From a bacterium (lineage in GTDB: Bacteria; Latescibacterota; UBA2968; UBA8231): 15,342 nucleotides of DNA. Positions 1 to 13,289 of this stretch are shown here, piece after piece (position 1 is the stretch's first letter; each line of letters opens with the position of its first letter). Location: NCBI GenBank assembly GCA_027593305.1, contig JAQCJA010000052.1, positions 1-15,342 of the forward strand. The letters are read 5' to 3'. The translations under genes and the position numbers were made by a program. The notes under the pieces are model-generated. The model was given only the letters and a program-made list of their open reading frames with translations. It was not told where the DNA came from and searched no databases.

Positions 1-1187
1 AAGACGGTCGCTGGCACCGGACAGACGTCACGTTCCGACGACTGATCGCCCTGCTCGCCACCGACGGGGACGGCGTCGTCCTGGTTGATCTGGCCCGAGT
101 GTCGGGCGGGCAGGAACACTTCCGCCTGTGCCGGGGCCTGGAAGGTGAACTTCAGCTCCATGGTGTCGGCACCGCCCCTTGCCCCGGAACGCTGGCGGGG
201 CCCGCCCGCGCCCGCGGCGAGACGGACGATCTGGACCACTTCGATCACGCCGGCCTGGCCTGGATGGATGACGTCGCCGTTCTCGACCGGGCCGACGGCT
301 GGCGCGGCACCTGGCAGTCGACACACGATCCCGCAGCACACCTCGACATACATGTCCTGCGCGCAGGCGGTACTCAGGCGTACTGCGCCCGTGCGACGGC
401 GACCATGGGTGCGCCCGAGGCATCTACCTATGCCTACCAGGCGCTGTGCTGGCGGCGGACACCGGTTGCGGGAACCACCGCCTTCGATCTGGTCTTCGAA
501 CCGCGCCATGGGGATCCGCAGTTGACCGACGTGCAGCCCATCAACAGCAGCGATACAGCGGCGATCGGCATCGACCTGCGCACGCAGGGTGGTCGGCGTC
601 TGCGCCTGTGGTGGTCACCGGAAGAACAGGAAGGCTCGAGCTTTGCCGACGGCACAACTCTCAGCGGCGCCCTCGCCATGGATCTCGATGGCCAACAATG
701 GTCGACGGCGCCCGCCATGACGGGTCACATCACGGGCCTCGACCGGCAGGCGGGATGGATCGACGTCGCCGGATGTGATGACATCGAACCGGGAGAGCGC
801 TTGATCGTCAACCCCGATGGCCGGGCGCGCAACTACGCCGTCGTGCGCCGGCAGGCCGTGGCCGGTGGGCAGCGCCTGTGGCTCGACGTTACCTCCCAGC
901 TGGGCAGAGGCCGAATCCTTCGCTGCGATGGTGACGACCTGCACCTGCGCTACGCGTTGTTCACCCGCACCGGCTACCTGCATGGTGCCAGACTGTGCGC
1001 CGCAGACGACGACACCGTCGCCCGGGACAGCGGCGTCGAGATCATCAACGCCTGGAATCCGGATCCTCACCACACCCGGATCCAACTGCGCCAACCACTG
1101 CCAGCAGCCACGGCGGGTGATTGGGTCTGGGCAGTGGACTACGTCGTGGGTGACAGGGTCCAGTGGGAAGCTGTGCGCAATACGTGA
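1..1187 (+). CDS. Heparinase II/III-like protein, C-terminal part (5' end outside window)
   Basis: The reading frame is open from the left edge (first full codon at base 3) to the TGA at 1185-1187, giving about 394 residues of the C-terminal part of a larger protein. Near the left edge it reads LVDLARVSGGQEHF, which resembles the segment of heparinase II/III family proteins in which the C-terminal beta-sandwich begins (typically a V-D-x-F-x-V-S-G-G pattern). The rest is rich in short beta-strand-like stretches with many Trp, Asp and Gly, as expected for that beta domain. Family members are polysaccharide lyases or related proteins acting on uronic-acid polymers. The catalytic toroid lies outside the window, so substrate and activity cannot be judged, and a signal peptide cannot be seen. 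An internal ATG at 99 is unlikely to be the start because the family resemblance continues upstream of it. The next gene, a sensor kinase, starts 43 bp downstream on the same strand, so the two may be co-transcribed. Family assignment is moderate. Confidence 0.6.
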   Translation, partial: DGRWHRTDVTFRRLIALLATDGDGVVLVDLARVSGGQEHFRLCRGLEGELQLHGVGTAPCPGTLAGPARARGETDDLDHFDHAGLAWMDDVAVLDRADGWRGTWQSTHDPAAHLDIHVLRAGGTQAYCARATATMGAPEASTYAYQALCWRRTPVAGTTAFDLVFEPRHGDPQLTDVQPINSSDTAAIGIDLRTQGGRRLRLWWSPEEQEGSSFADGTTLSGALAMDLDGQQWSTAPAMTGHITGLDRQAGWIDVAGCDDIEPGERLIVNPDGRARNYAVVRRQAVAGGQRLWLDVTSQLGRGRILRCDGDDLHLRYALFTRTGYLHGARLCAADDDTVARDSGVEIINAWNPDPHHTRIQLRQPLPAATAGDWVWAVDYVVGDRVQWEAVRNT

Positions 1188-1230
1188 CGATGAGAGGTTG
1201 GCAATCTGCACCGAAGGTGGGCTTACCCCT

Positions 1231-6423
<5,193 letters not shown>

Positions 6424-6506
6424 GCATCCTCGGCGTCTGTCGCCCACACCTCGCCGACACAATGGGCGCCGGCGCCGTCAAGCTGGAAAGCGAACCAGCG
6501 TTTCAC

Positions 6507-6807
6507 GGTGGCCTCCTTCCGCTACCCCGAACACGGCCGGGAGACTCCGTCCGTATGTGTGGGGCGAGAAGCCCTCTGCATCATCGTCTAGCGAAGGGTG
6601 TGCCATGGCCTGGTGAGACCCCAACCCGGCAGAGCTTCGCCTGCCCGCGGCAAGGGAGAGCGGCACGCGGGGAAAATTCTGCCGGCGGGCCCACGTGTTC
6701 CGGTCCATCCTGCCAGTGGCGATAGGCGTGCGCACGGCCGTTACATTCGTCAGGGGAGTCGAGCACACCATAACAGGCGCCACAACGAAGCGAGATGGAG
6801 AGAGTCG
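6507..6807. other. Intergenic region between the kinase/small ORF and the second heparinase-like gene
   Basis: About 300 bp with no convincing gene on either strand. It must hold the promoter of the minus-strand 47-aa ORF and probably that of the gene at 6808, because the kinase and the small ORF converge upstream. I see no clear -35/-10 pair and no hairpin followed by a T-run. The open frame upstream of the ATG at 6808 (from about 6598) is rich in Arg, Gly and Pro and has no resemblance to the heparinase family, so I treat it as untranslated. Confidence 0.5.
6512..6520 (-). promoter_or_regulatory. Strong ribosome binding site deciding the GTG start of the 47-aa ORF
   Basis: Read on the minus strand this is GGAAGGAGG, nearly complementary to the 16S rRNA 3' end, with a 5-nt spacer (CCACC) to a GTG codon at 6506. 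It is the main reason for calling the small antisense gene and for choosing GTG rather than an internal codon. Confidence 0.6.
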
Positions 6808-8991
6808 ATGAAGAAGCAGATCTACCTGGATTATGCGTACGGCATCGCCGACAGGATCTGGGAGACCTACCAGGCCACTCGGGAAGCGGCGATCGAAGAG
6901 GGCAGGCAAGCGTTGCGCCACGAGGGCATCCTCAGCAATCCGCTACGCTACCTGGCGACCGTGCCTCCGGCAGAAGTCATGCGCTACCGACAGACTGGGG
7001 ATGTGCGCTATCTCGACCGGGCCAAGTTGTACCTGCTCGACATCTACGATGTCTACCTGACGCTCAAGACCTGTCAGGAAGAGCAGCACCTCACAATCGA
7101 GAACGACGACTTCCCGACCCTCGGTTGGATGTTCGAGCCAGAGCCCTACATCAGCGCCTACAACTCGATCAGGGCAGAAGCCGGGTTCAGCGCGGAAGAG
7201 ATCGCGAAGGTCGAGAAAGTCGTCGAATTGTCGATGGCTCCGATCTGGAAGATGCCCGAATACGGGCCCATGAACAGAAGCATGTTGCGCGCCCTGAATC
7301 TGGCCGCTGCCGGAGCGTCTTTCCCCGAGCATCCGGATTCGGCCCGGTGGTTGAAGATGGGCCGCCACATCTTCGCCGATTCTCTCGACAAGTGGTCGAT
7401 GGAAGATGCCGGGGCGTATCAGGGCATGTGGCTGCAGAGTTTCATCGCCTACAATGACTACGCACCGACCGTGTCGATCGCAGAGAGCCCCGTCGTCAAA
7501 TACTATGCCGATCTGTGGGCCCGCCTGGTCACGCCCGTCGGCTTCATCCCGGACTACGGCGACTGGAATCTGGGCACGGACTGGGTTCACATCGCTGCTG
7601 TCCTGGAGCGCTGTGCGACCATGTATCGTTCGGGCACACTCAAGTACGCCGTCAATCGCTACACCGAAGCACACGCAGCCATCCCCGTTGGTCTGACGGG
7701 TGGGATCGGCCGCTTCCTGCAACAACTGATCGTCGCCTACGACTGGGCCGACGACGACCTGATCGAACAAGCGCCGACGACACGATCCCAGGAAGTCTGT
7801 GACGACACGATCGGCAAGAAGTGTGTCCTGAGAAGCGGGTGGGCCAGGGACAGCACCTATCTGCTGCTCAACTATCGCGATGAATGCGCGACGCATGAGA
7901 TCTTCCGCAAGAGTCTGCCCCTGACGATTCCCGTCAAAGCGGAGAAGACCCACCATGGGCACAACGATGAGAATGCACTCTCCATGCTCGTCGCCAGAGA
8001 GCGTATTCTGCTGACCGAGAGTGGCTACAGAAGGGGATCCGAGCGGAACTGCTCCTACCGCAGCGACTACTACCACAACAAGCTCATCGTGCGTCAGGGC
8101 GTAAACGCGGAGCATTCCTTCTTTGCCCACGTTGTCGACTTCGGCGAATACAATCCGGTCAGATCCGAGCGGGTCTTCTTCTACGCTTTTGATGAAGTCG
8201 ATTGCTCGCGGACCCGACTCTATGACGCCAGGAATGCGGCCATCTGTGATCGGGTCGTCCACTACTTCAAGAAGCAGGACTGCTTCGTGGTCAATGACAT
8301 CGTCATCCCACAAGGGGATGGCAGCTATACCATGGGTCCCGTCTTCCACGCCCAGAAGATTGAGGCCCTTGGTGCGGCCAGTTTCGCCCTCAGCCAGACG
8401 CAGATCAGCATGAGCGAGGAGTTGACCTACACTCAGTCGGATGATGTGAAGCTGTATCTGAGTTTTCCGCTCGGCGGCTACAACGTCGAAGAGCGAACGG
8501 CTGATCGAGCCTACCGTGAGCAAATGGCCGTGAGTCAGTACTTCGCCGGCTATGCGAGCCAGGAATTTCCGCTGGTGTTCACATCGGTGTTGTTTCCAGG
8601 CGACCGTGGCAGACCCGCGTTCTTCGACACCTTCTCCCAGCAGATGACACCCAAAGGCATGGGGCTGCAGTTCTGCATCGACGGGCGCACGATCACCATC
8701 TTTGACCGCTTCTGCTATGAGTCGAAGATCGAAGATCTGAATCGACGACCGGCATATTCCTTCGACGCGGGCCGCCAGCAGGTCTACGACCTCGAGTCGG
8801 ATGGCTATTGTGCCATCACCATTGAAAGCTCGCATTCGACCTATTTCAGCGCCGTCGACTTCAGTACTCTCAGGCACAGGGGAAAGACTCTGTTCGAGAT
8901 GGGCACAATGGCGCAACTGCAGCTCGATTTCAGGAACCCGCAGAAGCGCCGCGCGAGCTGGAGCAACTGGGACGAACACGTGCCCACGTAG
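6808..8991 (+). CDS. Heparinase II/III-like protein (putative polysaccharide lyase or relative)
   Basis: A 727-residue protein with the layout of heparinase II/III family proteins: an all-helical N-terminal half (about 1-310) like an (alpha/alpha) toroid, and a C-terminal half of beta strands. Family hallmarks are NRSMLRALNLAAAG in the helical half, RSGWARDSTYLLLNY (about 342-356) opening the beta part, and THHGHNDENAL (381-391), where family members have a metal or structural H-G-H-x-D motif, followed by ILLTESGY. Members cleave uronic-acid-containing polysaccharides by beta-elimination; the exact substrate cannot be told. ATG 6808 is chosen because GGAGAG lies about 6 bp upstream and family-like helical sequence starts right after it. 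No signal peptide is visible (MKKQIYLDYAYGIADR), so the protein may act in the cytoplasm on imported oligosaccharides, or be exported by another route. It follows the propeller sensor kinase, which could control it. The stop at 8989-8991 is followed within about 40 bp by a decayed aldo/keto reductase gene. Confidence 0.65.
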   Translation: MKKQIYLDYAYGIADRIWETYQATREAAIEEGRQALRHEGILSNPLRYLATVPPAEVMRYRQTGDVRYLDRAKLYLLDIYDVYLTLKTCQEEQHLTIENDDFPTLGWMFEPEPYISAYNSIRAEAGFSAEEIAKVEKVVELSMAPIWKMPEYGPMNRSMLRALNLAAAGASFPEHPDSARWLKMGRHIFADSLDKWSMEDAGAYQGMWLQSFIAYNDYAPTVSIAESPVVKYYADLWARLVTPVGFIPDYGDWNLGTDWVHIAAVLERCATMYRSGTLKYAVNRYTEAHAAIPVGLTGGIGRFLQQLIVAYDWADDDLIEQAPTTRSQEVCDDTIGKKCVLRSGWARDSTYLLLNYRDECATHEIFRKSLPLTIPVKAEKTHHGHNDENALSMLVARERILLTESGYRRGSERNCSYRSDYYHNKLIVRQGVNAEHSFFAHVVDFGEYNPVRSERVFFYAFDEVDCSRTRLYDARNAAICDRVVHYFKKQDCFVVNDIVIPQGDGSYTMGPVFHAQKIEALGAASFALSQTQISMSEELTYTQSDDVKLYLSFPLGGYNVEERTADRAYREQMAVSQYFAGYASQEFPLVFTSVLFPGDRGRPAFFDTFSQQMTPKGMGLQFCIDGRTITIFDRFCYESKIEDLNRRPAYSFDAGRQQVYDLESDGYCAITIESSHSTYFSAVDFSTLRHRGKTLFEMGTMAQLQLDFRNPQKRRASWSNWDEHVPT

Positions 8992-9027
8992 CTGTTGTCT
9001 TGACGGTCTTCTGCGGAGAGCCGATCA

Positions 9028-9735
9028 TGCCCCGCCGATTACTCGACGGGAACCGAGTCCCTCTTCGACCTGGAGACCGCGTGCCGCAACAGGTCGCAGA
9101 GCGCTCGAACACGCCATCGATCGCGGCGTCAACTTTATCCACTCTCTGGGCGATCTGCACACAGATCGCATCGACGTGGTACCACATCTGCAGCGCGCCC
9201 GCCCCAATGAGGATGAGTCGAGGATTCCCGATATCGCCGCGACCCATGAGGCGATGGCGGACTGCTTTGAGCAACTCAAGGTCGAAGGCAAAGTCGGCTA
9301 CCTGACGACCTTCCCTTACACAGCGGGATGGTCGCCTACTACAATCCGATCGAAATGGAAATGGCTGAATTCTTTCCGGAAATGGCATCCAGAGGTCAGG
9401 GCTTCTTCTGCCTTCGCCCGTTCATGGGGGGACTGCTGACCGATCGTCGGGTCGATCGCAGTTCACTGCCGGTTGATGATCGTTTTCGCCATGGCGATTG
9501 GGACGCTGCCTACGAGCAGTTTGGCATGCTGCAAGCCGACCTGGGCACAGAAGTCTCGTCGTGGACTGATTTCGTCATCAAGTTCGGTCTTTGCCACCCG
9601 CTTGTGACCAGTCTGATCGTTGGTCTCAATTCGATCGAGCAGGTGGATGGTGTGCTGGATGCGGCGGATGGGAACTACCCGGATCGTTCCGTATTTGCCA
9701 GAGCGTTGGAGATCTTCCGCTCCATCGGGGCCTGA
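9028..9735 (+). pseudogene. Aldo/keto reductase pseudogene (frameshifts and internal deletions)
   Basis: Pieces of one aldo/keto reductase are spread over two frames. In frame 1 from about 9028: TGTESLFDLETA. In frame 2 from about 9090: RALEHAIDRGVNFIHS joined directly to LGDLHTDRIDVV, then ATHEAMADCFEQLKVEGKVGYL up to about 9325. In frame 1 from 9328: MVAYYNPIEMEMAEFFPEM, GQGFFCLRPFMGG, and a normal C-terminus with TSLIVGLNSIEQVDGVL, stop at 9733-9735. An intact family member of about 300 residues would have roughly 50 residues between NFIHS and the LxDLxTDRIDV motif, including the Tyr of the Y-G-x-S-E motif and the catalytic Lys; these are missing. A second gap lies between KVGYL and MVAYYN. 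With at least two frame changes and loss of catalytic residues the gene cannot make an active enzyme. It is convergent with the nuclease gene, whose stop lies 25 bp away. Assembly error could explain a frameshift but hardly two separate deletions. Confidence 0.75.
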
Positions 9736-9760
9736 TACAATGCCGAGCGCCTTACGCGGA

Positions 9761-11440
9761 TCATTCCGATGAGTCTGCCTGCAGCCGGGCAATCACGTAG
9801 GCGTGGTCCGTGGGCTTGCTGCCAAGGTCGCCCGCCTTGACGCCGATCAGTTCGTTGCCGTGCAGGATTGCGTATTCGGCCCGCCCCTGCTCGACCTGGC
9901 GGCGTGACACCAGACCGTGCATCAGTGCCTCCAGCTTCCCGCGGTGGTTGTAGTCATAACGCTCGTTCGGCGGCAGCGACAGGACGAGATTGATACTCTC
10001 GTCACCCGCCATGGCGGCCAGCGTGTCGCTGAACTCGAAGTCGTTGAAATCCCCGGTGACGTAGTAGTCCTGGTTCCGGCCCGCCAGTTCGATCAGCAAC
10101 GCCCGCACGATCTCCGCCTGCCGCATCCGGGTCGCAAGCTTCGGGTCAAATCCCGGGTGCCGCGGCGCGAAAATGCTGTGCTGATGGCGCTTCGACGCCA
10201 GATGCACGTTGACCACAGTCAGCATGGCGCCACTGGCGCGGACCACGAACCTCGCGGCCAGTGGTTTGCGCGAGCCCTCGTACGCAGCGTCGTCTTTGCC
10301 GAGCAGGACCACACTGTCGTCGGCAAGTGTCACCCGCGCCGGATTGTAGAGAAAACCATTGCGGATGTTGCCTCCGGGCTGACCGCCATCAGCATCGACA
10401 TGGGGCGCAATGTCCACCCATGCATAGGTCGGCCCTTGTCGCCGTCTGATCTCATCGATCAGTTCCTCATAGGTCTGCGTGGCATCCACGACGGTGCTGA
10501 TTTCGGCGCCGTCGTTGTCCTGGATTTCCTGCAGGGCGATGATGTCCGGCCCCCGCGCCTGTTCGACGACGGCACGGGCCAATGACCGGAAGCGCCCGTC
10601 CCCGACATCGTCGTCGACATCACGTCTCGGGTCCTGTGCCAACGCCGGATCCTCGATCCTTACGTCGAGGTTGAAGCCATTGAGGGTCATCACCGTCACC
10701 GCCGCGCCATCAGGCCGCAGGGTCGTCCGGGCGACGGCCACATCGGCAGGGGCCACCTGGATCGGGCCCTGCACGGCGATCTGGTAGGAGCCGCCGCGGT
10801 AGTTCAGCGGGCCGGTGATCGGCTGGCGCAGCCGAGCGCCGACATTGACCTGCGGCGCCACCGCATAGTCGATGATGCGGAAGCTCGGAAACCAGCGCTC
10901 CGGGTTGGCGGGGTCGACGACGACACCGCCGTTGACACTCCGACCCTCATCACCGGTATCCGCCGGCGCCAGCACGTAGTCGCCAAAGGGGTTGCTCGGC
11001 GCGATGAATGTGGCATCGGCGTGAATGCCGACGAGCATGCCTTCGAGCGAATTCAGCATGTCGGCCAGCAGCATCGTGTCGGTTGGCAGGTTTGCCGCCG
11101 TCAGCCAGAAGGCCTCGATCGCGGGTCCGCGGCCGAGTTCGCGCAGAACCTGCAGCCCCAACTCTGTCGTCGGCCGATCACCCTCGTCGCGAATGAAGTC
11201 GACGATCCTGCCTTCGGCCTCGACCATGGTGCCGATGGCAGGTCTGTGCTCGTAGCTGAAGACAAACAAGCCGCATGAGGCTGTGTCGGTCGTCTCTGCC
11301 TCAGGGTCCTGAATGAAGAAACCTTTGCGGGTGGCCCCCGTGACCACGCCGCGGGTGCGGACCACGTGGCCCGCCTGGGGTGACTGCAGTCCGTCGCCCT
11401 GGATCGTCTGTATGCTGATGGTCCGTATTTCGGTCGTCAT
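9761..11440 (-). CDS. ExeM/NucH-like nuclease of the endonuclease/exonuclease/phosphatase family
   Basis: A 559-residue putative Mg-dependent DNase or phosphodiesterase. The N-terminal part (about 1-110), with ISIQTIQGDGLQSPQAG and then VRTRGVVTG and FFIQDPE, matches the OB-fold domain found before the catalytic domain of extracellular nucleases. The catalytic domain starts near 255 with VMTLNGFNLD and carries the expected signature residues: E305 in ALQEIQDND, H413 in VVNVHLASK, D464 and N466 in GDFND, and the D545-H546 pair in TDHAYVIARL. All key residues are present, so the enzyme should be active. Relatives are usually secreted to degrade extracellular DNA, but here no signal peptide is seen at ATG 11440, nor from the in-frame TTG at 11476, the furthest possible upstream start (stop codon at 11485). 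No strong Shine-Dalgarno precedes either start, so the start is uncertain. The gene is divergent from pgi across 126 bp and convergent with the aldo/keto reductase remnant. Confidence 0.88.
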   Translation of the reverse strand: MTTEIRTISIQTIQGDGLQSPQAGHVVRTRGVVTGATRKGFFIQDPEAETTDTASCGLFVFSYEHRPAIGTMVEAEGRIVDFIRDEGDRPTTELGLQVLRELGRGPAIEAFWLTAANLPTDTMLLADMLNSLEGMLVGIHADATFIAPSNPFGDYVLAPADTGDEGRSVNGGVVVDPANPERWFPSFRIIDYAVAPQVNVGARLRQPITGPLNYRGGSYQIAVQGPIQVAPADVAVARTTLRPDGAAVTVMTLNGFNLDVRIEDPALAQDPRRDVDDDVGDGRFRSLARAVVEQARGPDIIALQEIQDNDGAEISTVVDATQTYEELIDEIRRRQGPTYAWVDIAPHVDADGGQPGGNIRNGFLYNPARVTLADDSVVLLGKDDAAYEGSRKPLAARFVVRASGAMLTVVNVHLASKRHQHSIFAPRHPGFDPKLATRMRQAEIVRALLIELAGRNQDYYVTGDFNDFEFSDTLAAMAGDESINLVLSLPPNERYDYNHRGKLEALMHGLVSRRQVEQGRAEYAILHGNELIGVKAGDLGSKPTDHAYVIARLQADSSE

Positions 11441-11446
11441 GGTGGA

Positions 11447-11452
11447 TATAAT
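11447..11452 (+). promoter_or_regulatory. Possible -10 element for pgi (TATAAT)
   Basis: An exact TATAAT lies about 115 bp upstream of the pgi start, in the divergent region just upstream of the nuclease ATG. No good -35 hexamer is present at 16-18 bp spacing, so this is a weak candidate that rests only on the perfect -10 match in an AT-poor region. Confidence 0.3.
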
Positions 11453-11498
11453 GGTCGCCACGACGGTCCCGGGCAAACGCGCCTATCGACGGACGTGC

Positions 11499-11518
11499 GG
11501 CAAAGACAGATCTTTGTC
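11499..11518. repeat. Inverted repeat in the pgi 5' leader
   Basis: CAAAGA-CAGA-TCTTTG (11501-11516) is a perfect 6-bp inverted repeat with a 4-base loop, extendable to 8 bp if a G-T pair is allowed. It lies 50 bp before the pgi ATG and in the divergent nuclease/pgi region. It could be an operator half-site pair or an RNA hairpin. There is no T-run, so it is not a typical terminator, and chance is possible. Confidence 0.35.
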
Positions 11519-11566
11519 AGCCCCTTGCTTTGCCGCCCCATTCCCCCGATCAGCAGGAGACCGAGC

Positions 11567-13222
11567 ATGAGCACTCTGACCGAATCGGCCGCGTGGCAGG
11601 CGCTGGCCACACACAAGCAGGCCGTCTCCGGCGTTCACATGCGCAGTCTCTTTGCTGCGGACCCGCAGCGTTATACCACGTTTTCCCGAAGTTTCGCTGG
11701 CACACTCTTTGACTTCTCGAAACACCGGATCACGGCAGAGACGCTGCGGCTGCTGCTGGCACTGGCCAGGAAGGCCGGTGTTGAGGCTTTCCGCGACAGG
11801 ATGTTCTCTGGTGAAGCGATCAACGTGACCGAGGCGCGCGCCGTTCTGCACACGGCGCTGCGCAATCAGAGCGCCCGACCGATTCACGTGGATGGCGAGG
11901 ACGTCATGCCGCAGGTCCGCGAGGTACTGGCCCGGATGTGGCGCTTCACGGAGTCCGTGCACAGCGGCGCGCGCACGGGATTCACTGGTGCCCGCTTCAC
12001 CGACATCGTCAACATCGGCATCGGTGGCTCGGACCTGGGACCCGTCATGGTTACGGAGGCGCTCAAGCCGTACTGGGGTCAGGGCCTGCGCCCCCACTTC
12101 GTCTCCAACATCGACGGCACCCATCTGGCGGAAACGCTCAAACCGCTTGATCCGCAGACAACGCTGGTCTGTGTGGCATCGAAGACCTTCACAACCATCG
12201 AGACGCTGACCAACGCCCGCAGTGCCCGCCGCTGGCTCGTTGAGGCCCTCGGTGATGAGGCCGCCGTCGCCCAGCACTTCATCGCCCTCTCGACCAACGC
12301 GCCGATCGTCGCCGAATTCGGCATCGACACGGACAACATGTTTGGTTTCTGGGACTGGGTTGGGGGGCGCTACTCCCTGTGGAGCGCAATCGGACTGCCG
12401 ATCATGCTGACGATCGGTGCCGACCACTTCGACGAGTTGCTCGCCGGCGCCCATGAGGCGGACGAGCACTTTCGCCAGGCGCCCCTGGAGGAGAACATTC
12501 CTGTGTTGATGGGGATGCTCGGTGTCTGGTACCACAACTTCTTCGACGCCCACAGTCACGCGATTCTGCCGTACGATCAGTACCTGCATCGCTTTGCTGC
12601 CTATTTCCAGCAGGGGGACATGGAAAGCAACGGCAAACGTGTCGACCGCCAGGGCAACGTTGTCGACTACACCACGGGACCGATCATCTGGGGCGAACCG
12701 GGGACCAACGGCCAGCACGCGTTCTATCAACTCATCCATCAGGGCACGCGGGTGATTCCGTGTGACTTCATCGGCGCCATCCACTCACACAACCCGATGC
12801 CGACCGAGTCAGGCTCGAGCCATCACGACATCCTCATGGCCAACTTCCTGGCCCAGACGGAAGCCCTCATGGCGGGGCGCACGGCGGAGGAGGTGCGCGC
12901 CGAACTGGAGGCGAAGGGAGAGACGGTCCGCGAGGACCTCATCAACCACCGCGCCTTTCCGGGGAATCGCCCGACGACGTCGATCCTGCTGGACCGCGTC
13001 ACGCCACGTTCCCTGGGGCGACTCATCGCCCTGTACGAGCACAAGATCTTCGTGCAGGGCATCGTCTGGAACATCAACAGCTTCGATCAATGGGGGGTTG
13101 AACTGGGCAAGAAGCTGGCCACGACCATTCTGGCCGAACTGGACAGCGATGCGCCCGTTGCCGCGCATGACGGCTCGACGAATGCTCTCATCGACTACTA
13201 CCGCAAGCACCGCCATGTATAG
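11567..13222 (+). CDS. pgi: Glucose-6-phosphate isomerase
   Basis: A 551-residue cytoplasmic enzyme interconverting glucose 6-phosphate and fructose 6-phosphate in glycolysis and gluconeogenesis; the length is close to the long-form enzyme of E. coli. ATG 11567 is chosen because AGGAGA lies 6 bp upstream and the protein aligns with family length from there. Visible signatures: NIGIGGSDLGPVM from residue 149; SNIDGTHLAETL and ASKTFTTIET, which bind the sugar phosphate; DWVGGRYSLWSA, matching the first family signature; E353 in MESNGKRV; H384 in GTNGQHAFYQL; and K515 in FDQWGVELGKKLA, matching the second signature. The Glu, His and Lys correspond to the known catalytic residues, so the enzyme should be fully active. 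It is divergent from the nuclease gene. A flavin oxidoreductase gene starts 67 bp downstream on the same strand and may share its transcript. Confidence 0.98.
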   Translation: MSTLTESAAWQALATHKQAVSGVHMRSLFAADPQRYTTFSRSFAGTLFDFSKHRITAETLRLLLALARKAGVEAFRDRMFSGEAINVTEARAVLHTALRNQSARPIHVDGEDVMPQVREVLARMWRFTESVHSGARTGFTGARFTDIVNIGIGGSDLGPVMVTEALKPYWGQGLRPHFVSNIDGTHLAETLKPLDPQTTLVCVASKTFTTIETLTNARSARRWLVEALGDEAAVAQHFIALSTNAPIVAEFGIDTDNMFGFWDWVGGRYSLWSAIGLPIMLTIGADHFDELLAGAHEADEHFRQAPLEENIPVLMGMLGVWYHNFFDAHSHAILPYDQYLHRFAAYFQQGDMESNGKRVDRQGNVVDYTTGPIIWGEPGTNGQHAFYQLIHQGTRVIPCDFIGAIHSHNPMPTESGSSHHDILMANFLAQTEALMAGRTAEEVRAELEAKGETVREDLINHRAFPGNRPTTSILLDRVTPRSLGRLIALYEHKIFVQGIVWNINSFDQWGVELGKKLATTILAELDSDAPVAAHDGSTNALIDYYRKHRHV

Positions 13223-13289
13223 CGTGGTCCGCGCCGGCTCCGTGCATATGGCGGCGGCCTTCGAAGCACCCATCAAGGAGAAGCAGTAG
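13215..13289 (+). CDS. Possible 24-residue linking ORF between pgi and the flavin oxidoreductase
   Basis: An ATG at 13215 overlaps the last 8 bp of pgi in another frame and opens 24 codons (starting MYSVVRAGSVHM, ending IKEKQ) that stop in TAG at 13287-13289, directly touching the ATG of the next gene. No good Shine-Dalgarno precedes it. The geometry would let ribosomes leaving pgi re-initiate and then be delivered to the next start, so its role, if any, could be translational coupling rather than a functional peptide. It may be only a chance open frame, whose last codons include the ribosome binding site of the downstream gene. Confidence 0.2.
   Translation: MYSVVRAGSVHMAAAFEAPIKEKQ

Noticed and set aside
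817..1230. Upstream extension of the sensor kinase frame
   Set aside because: It overlaps the end of the heparinase-like gene, is compositionally unlike a protein, and would bury the signal peptide that begins at 1231.
6741..6774. Possible promoter (TTACAT ... CATAAC) before the gene at 6808
   Set aside because: The spacing is about 22 bp and both boxes are weak; not better than chance.
6598..6807. Longer N-terminus for the second heparinase-like protein
   Set aside because: The extension is Arg/Gly/Pro-rich without family resemblance, and the ATG at 6808 has its own ribosome binding site.
6943..8979. Long minus-strand open frame (678 codons) opposite the second heparinase-like gene
   Set aside because: It mirrors the codon structure of the + gene in GC-rich DNA, has no family motifs, and starts without a ribosome binding site; the + strand protein carries recognisable family motifs.
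11483..12784. Minus-strand open frame of 433 codons opposite pgi
   Set aside because: Shadow of a highly conserved + strand gene.
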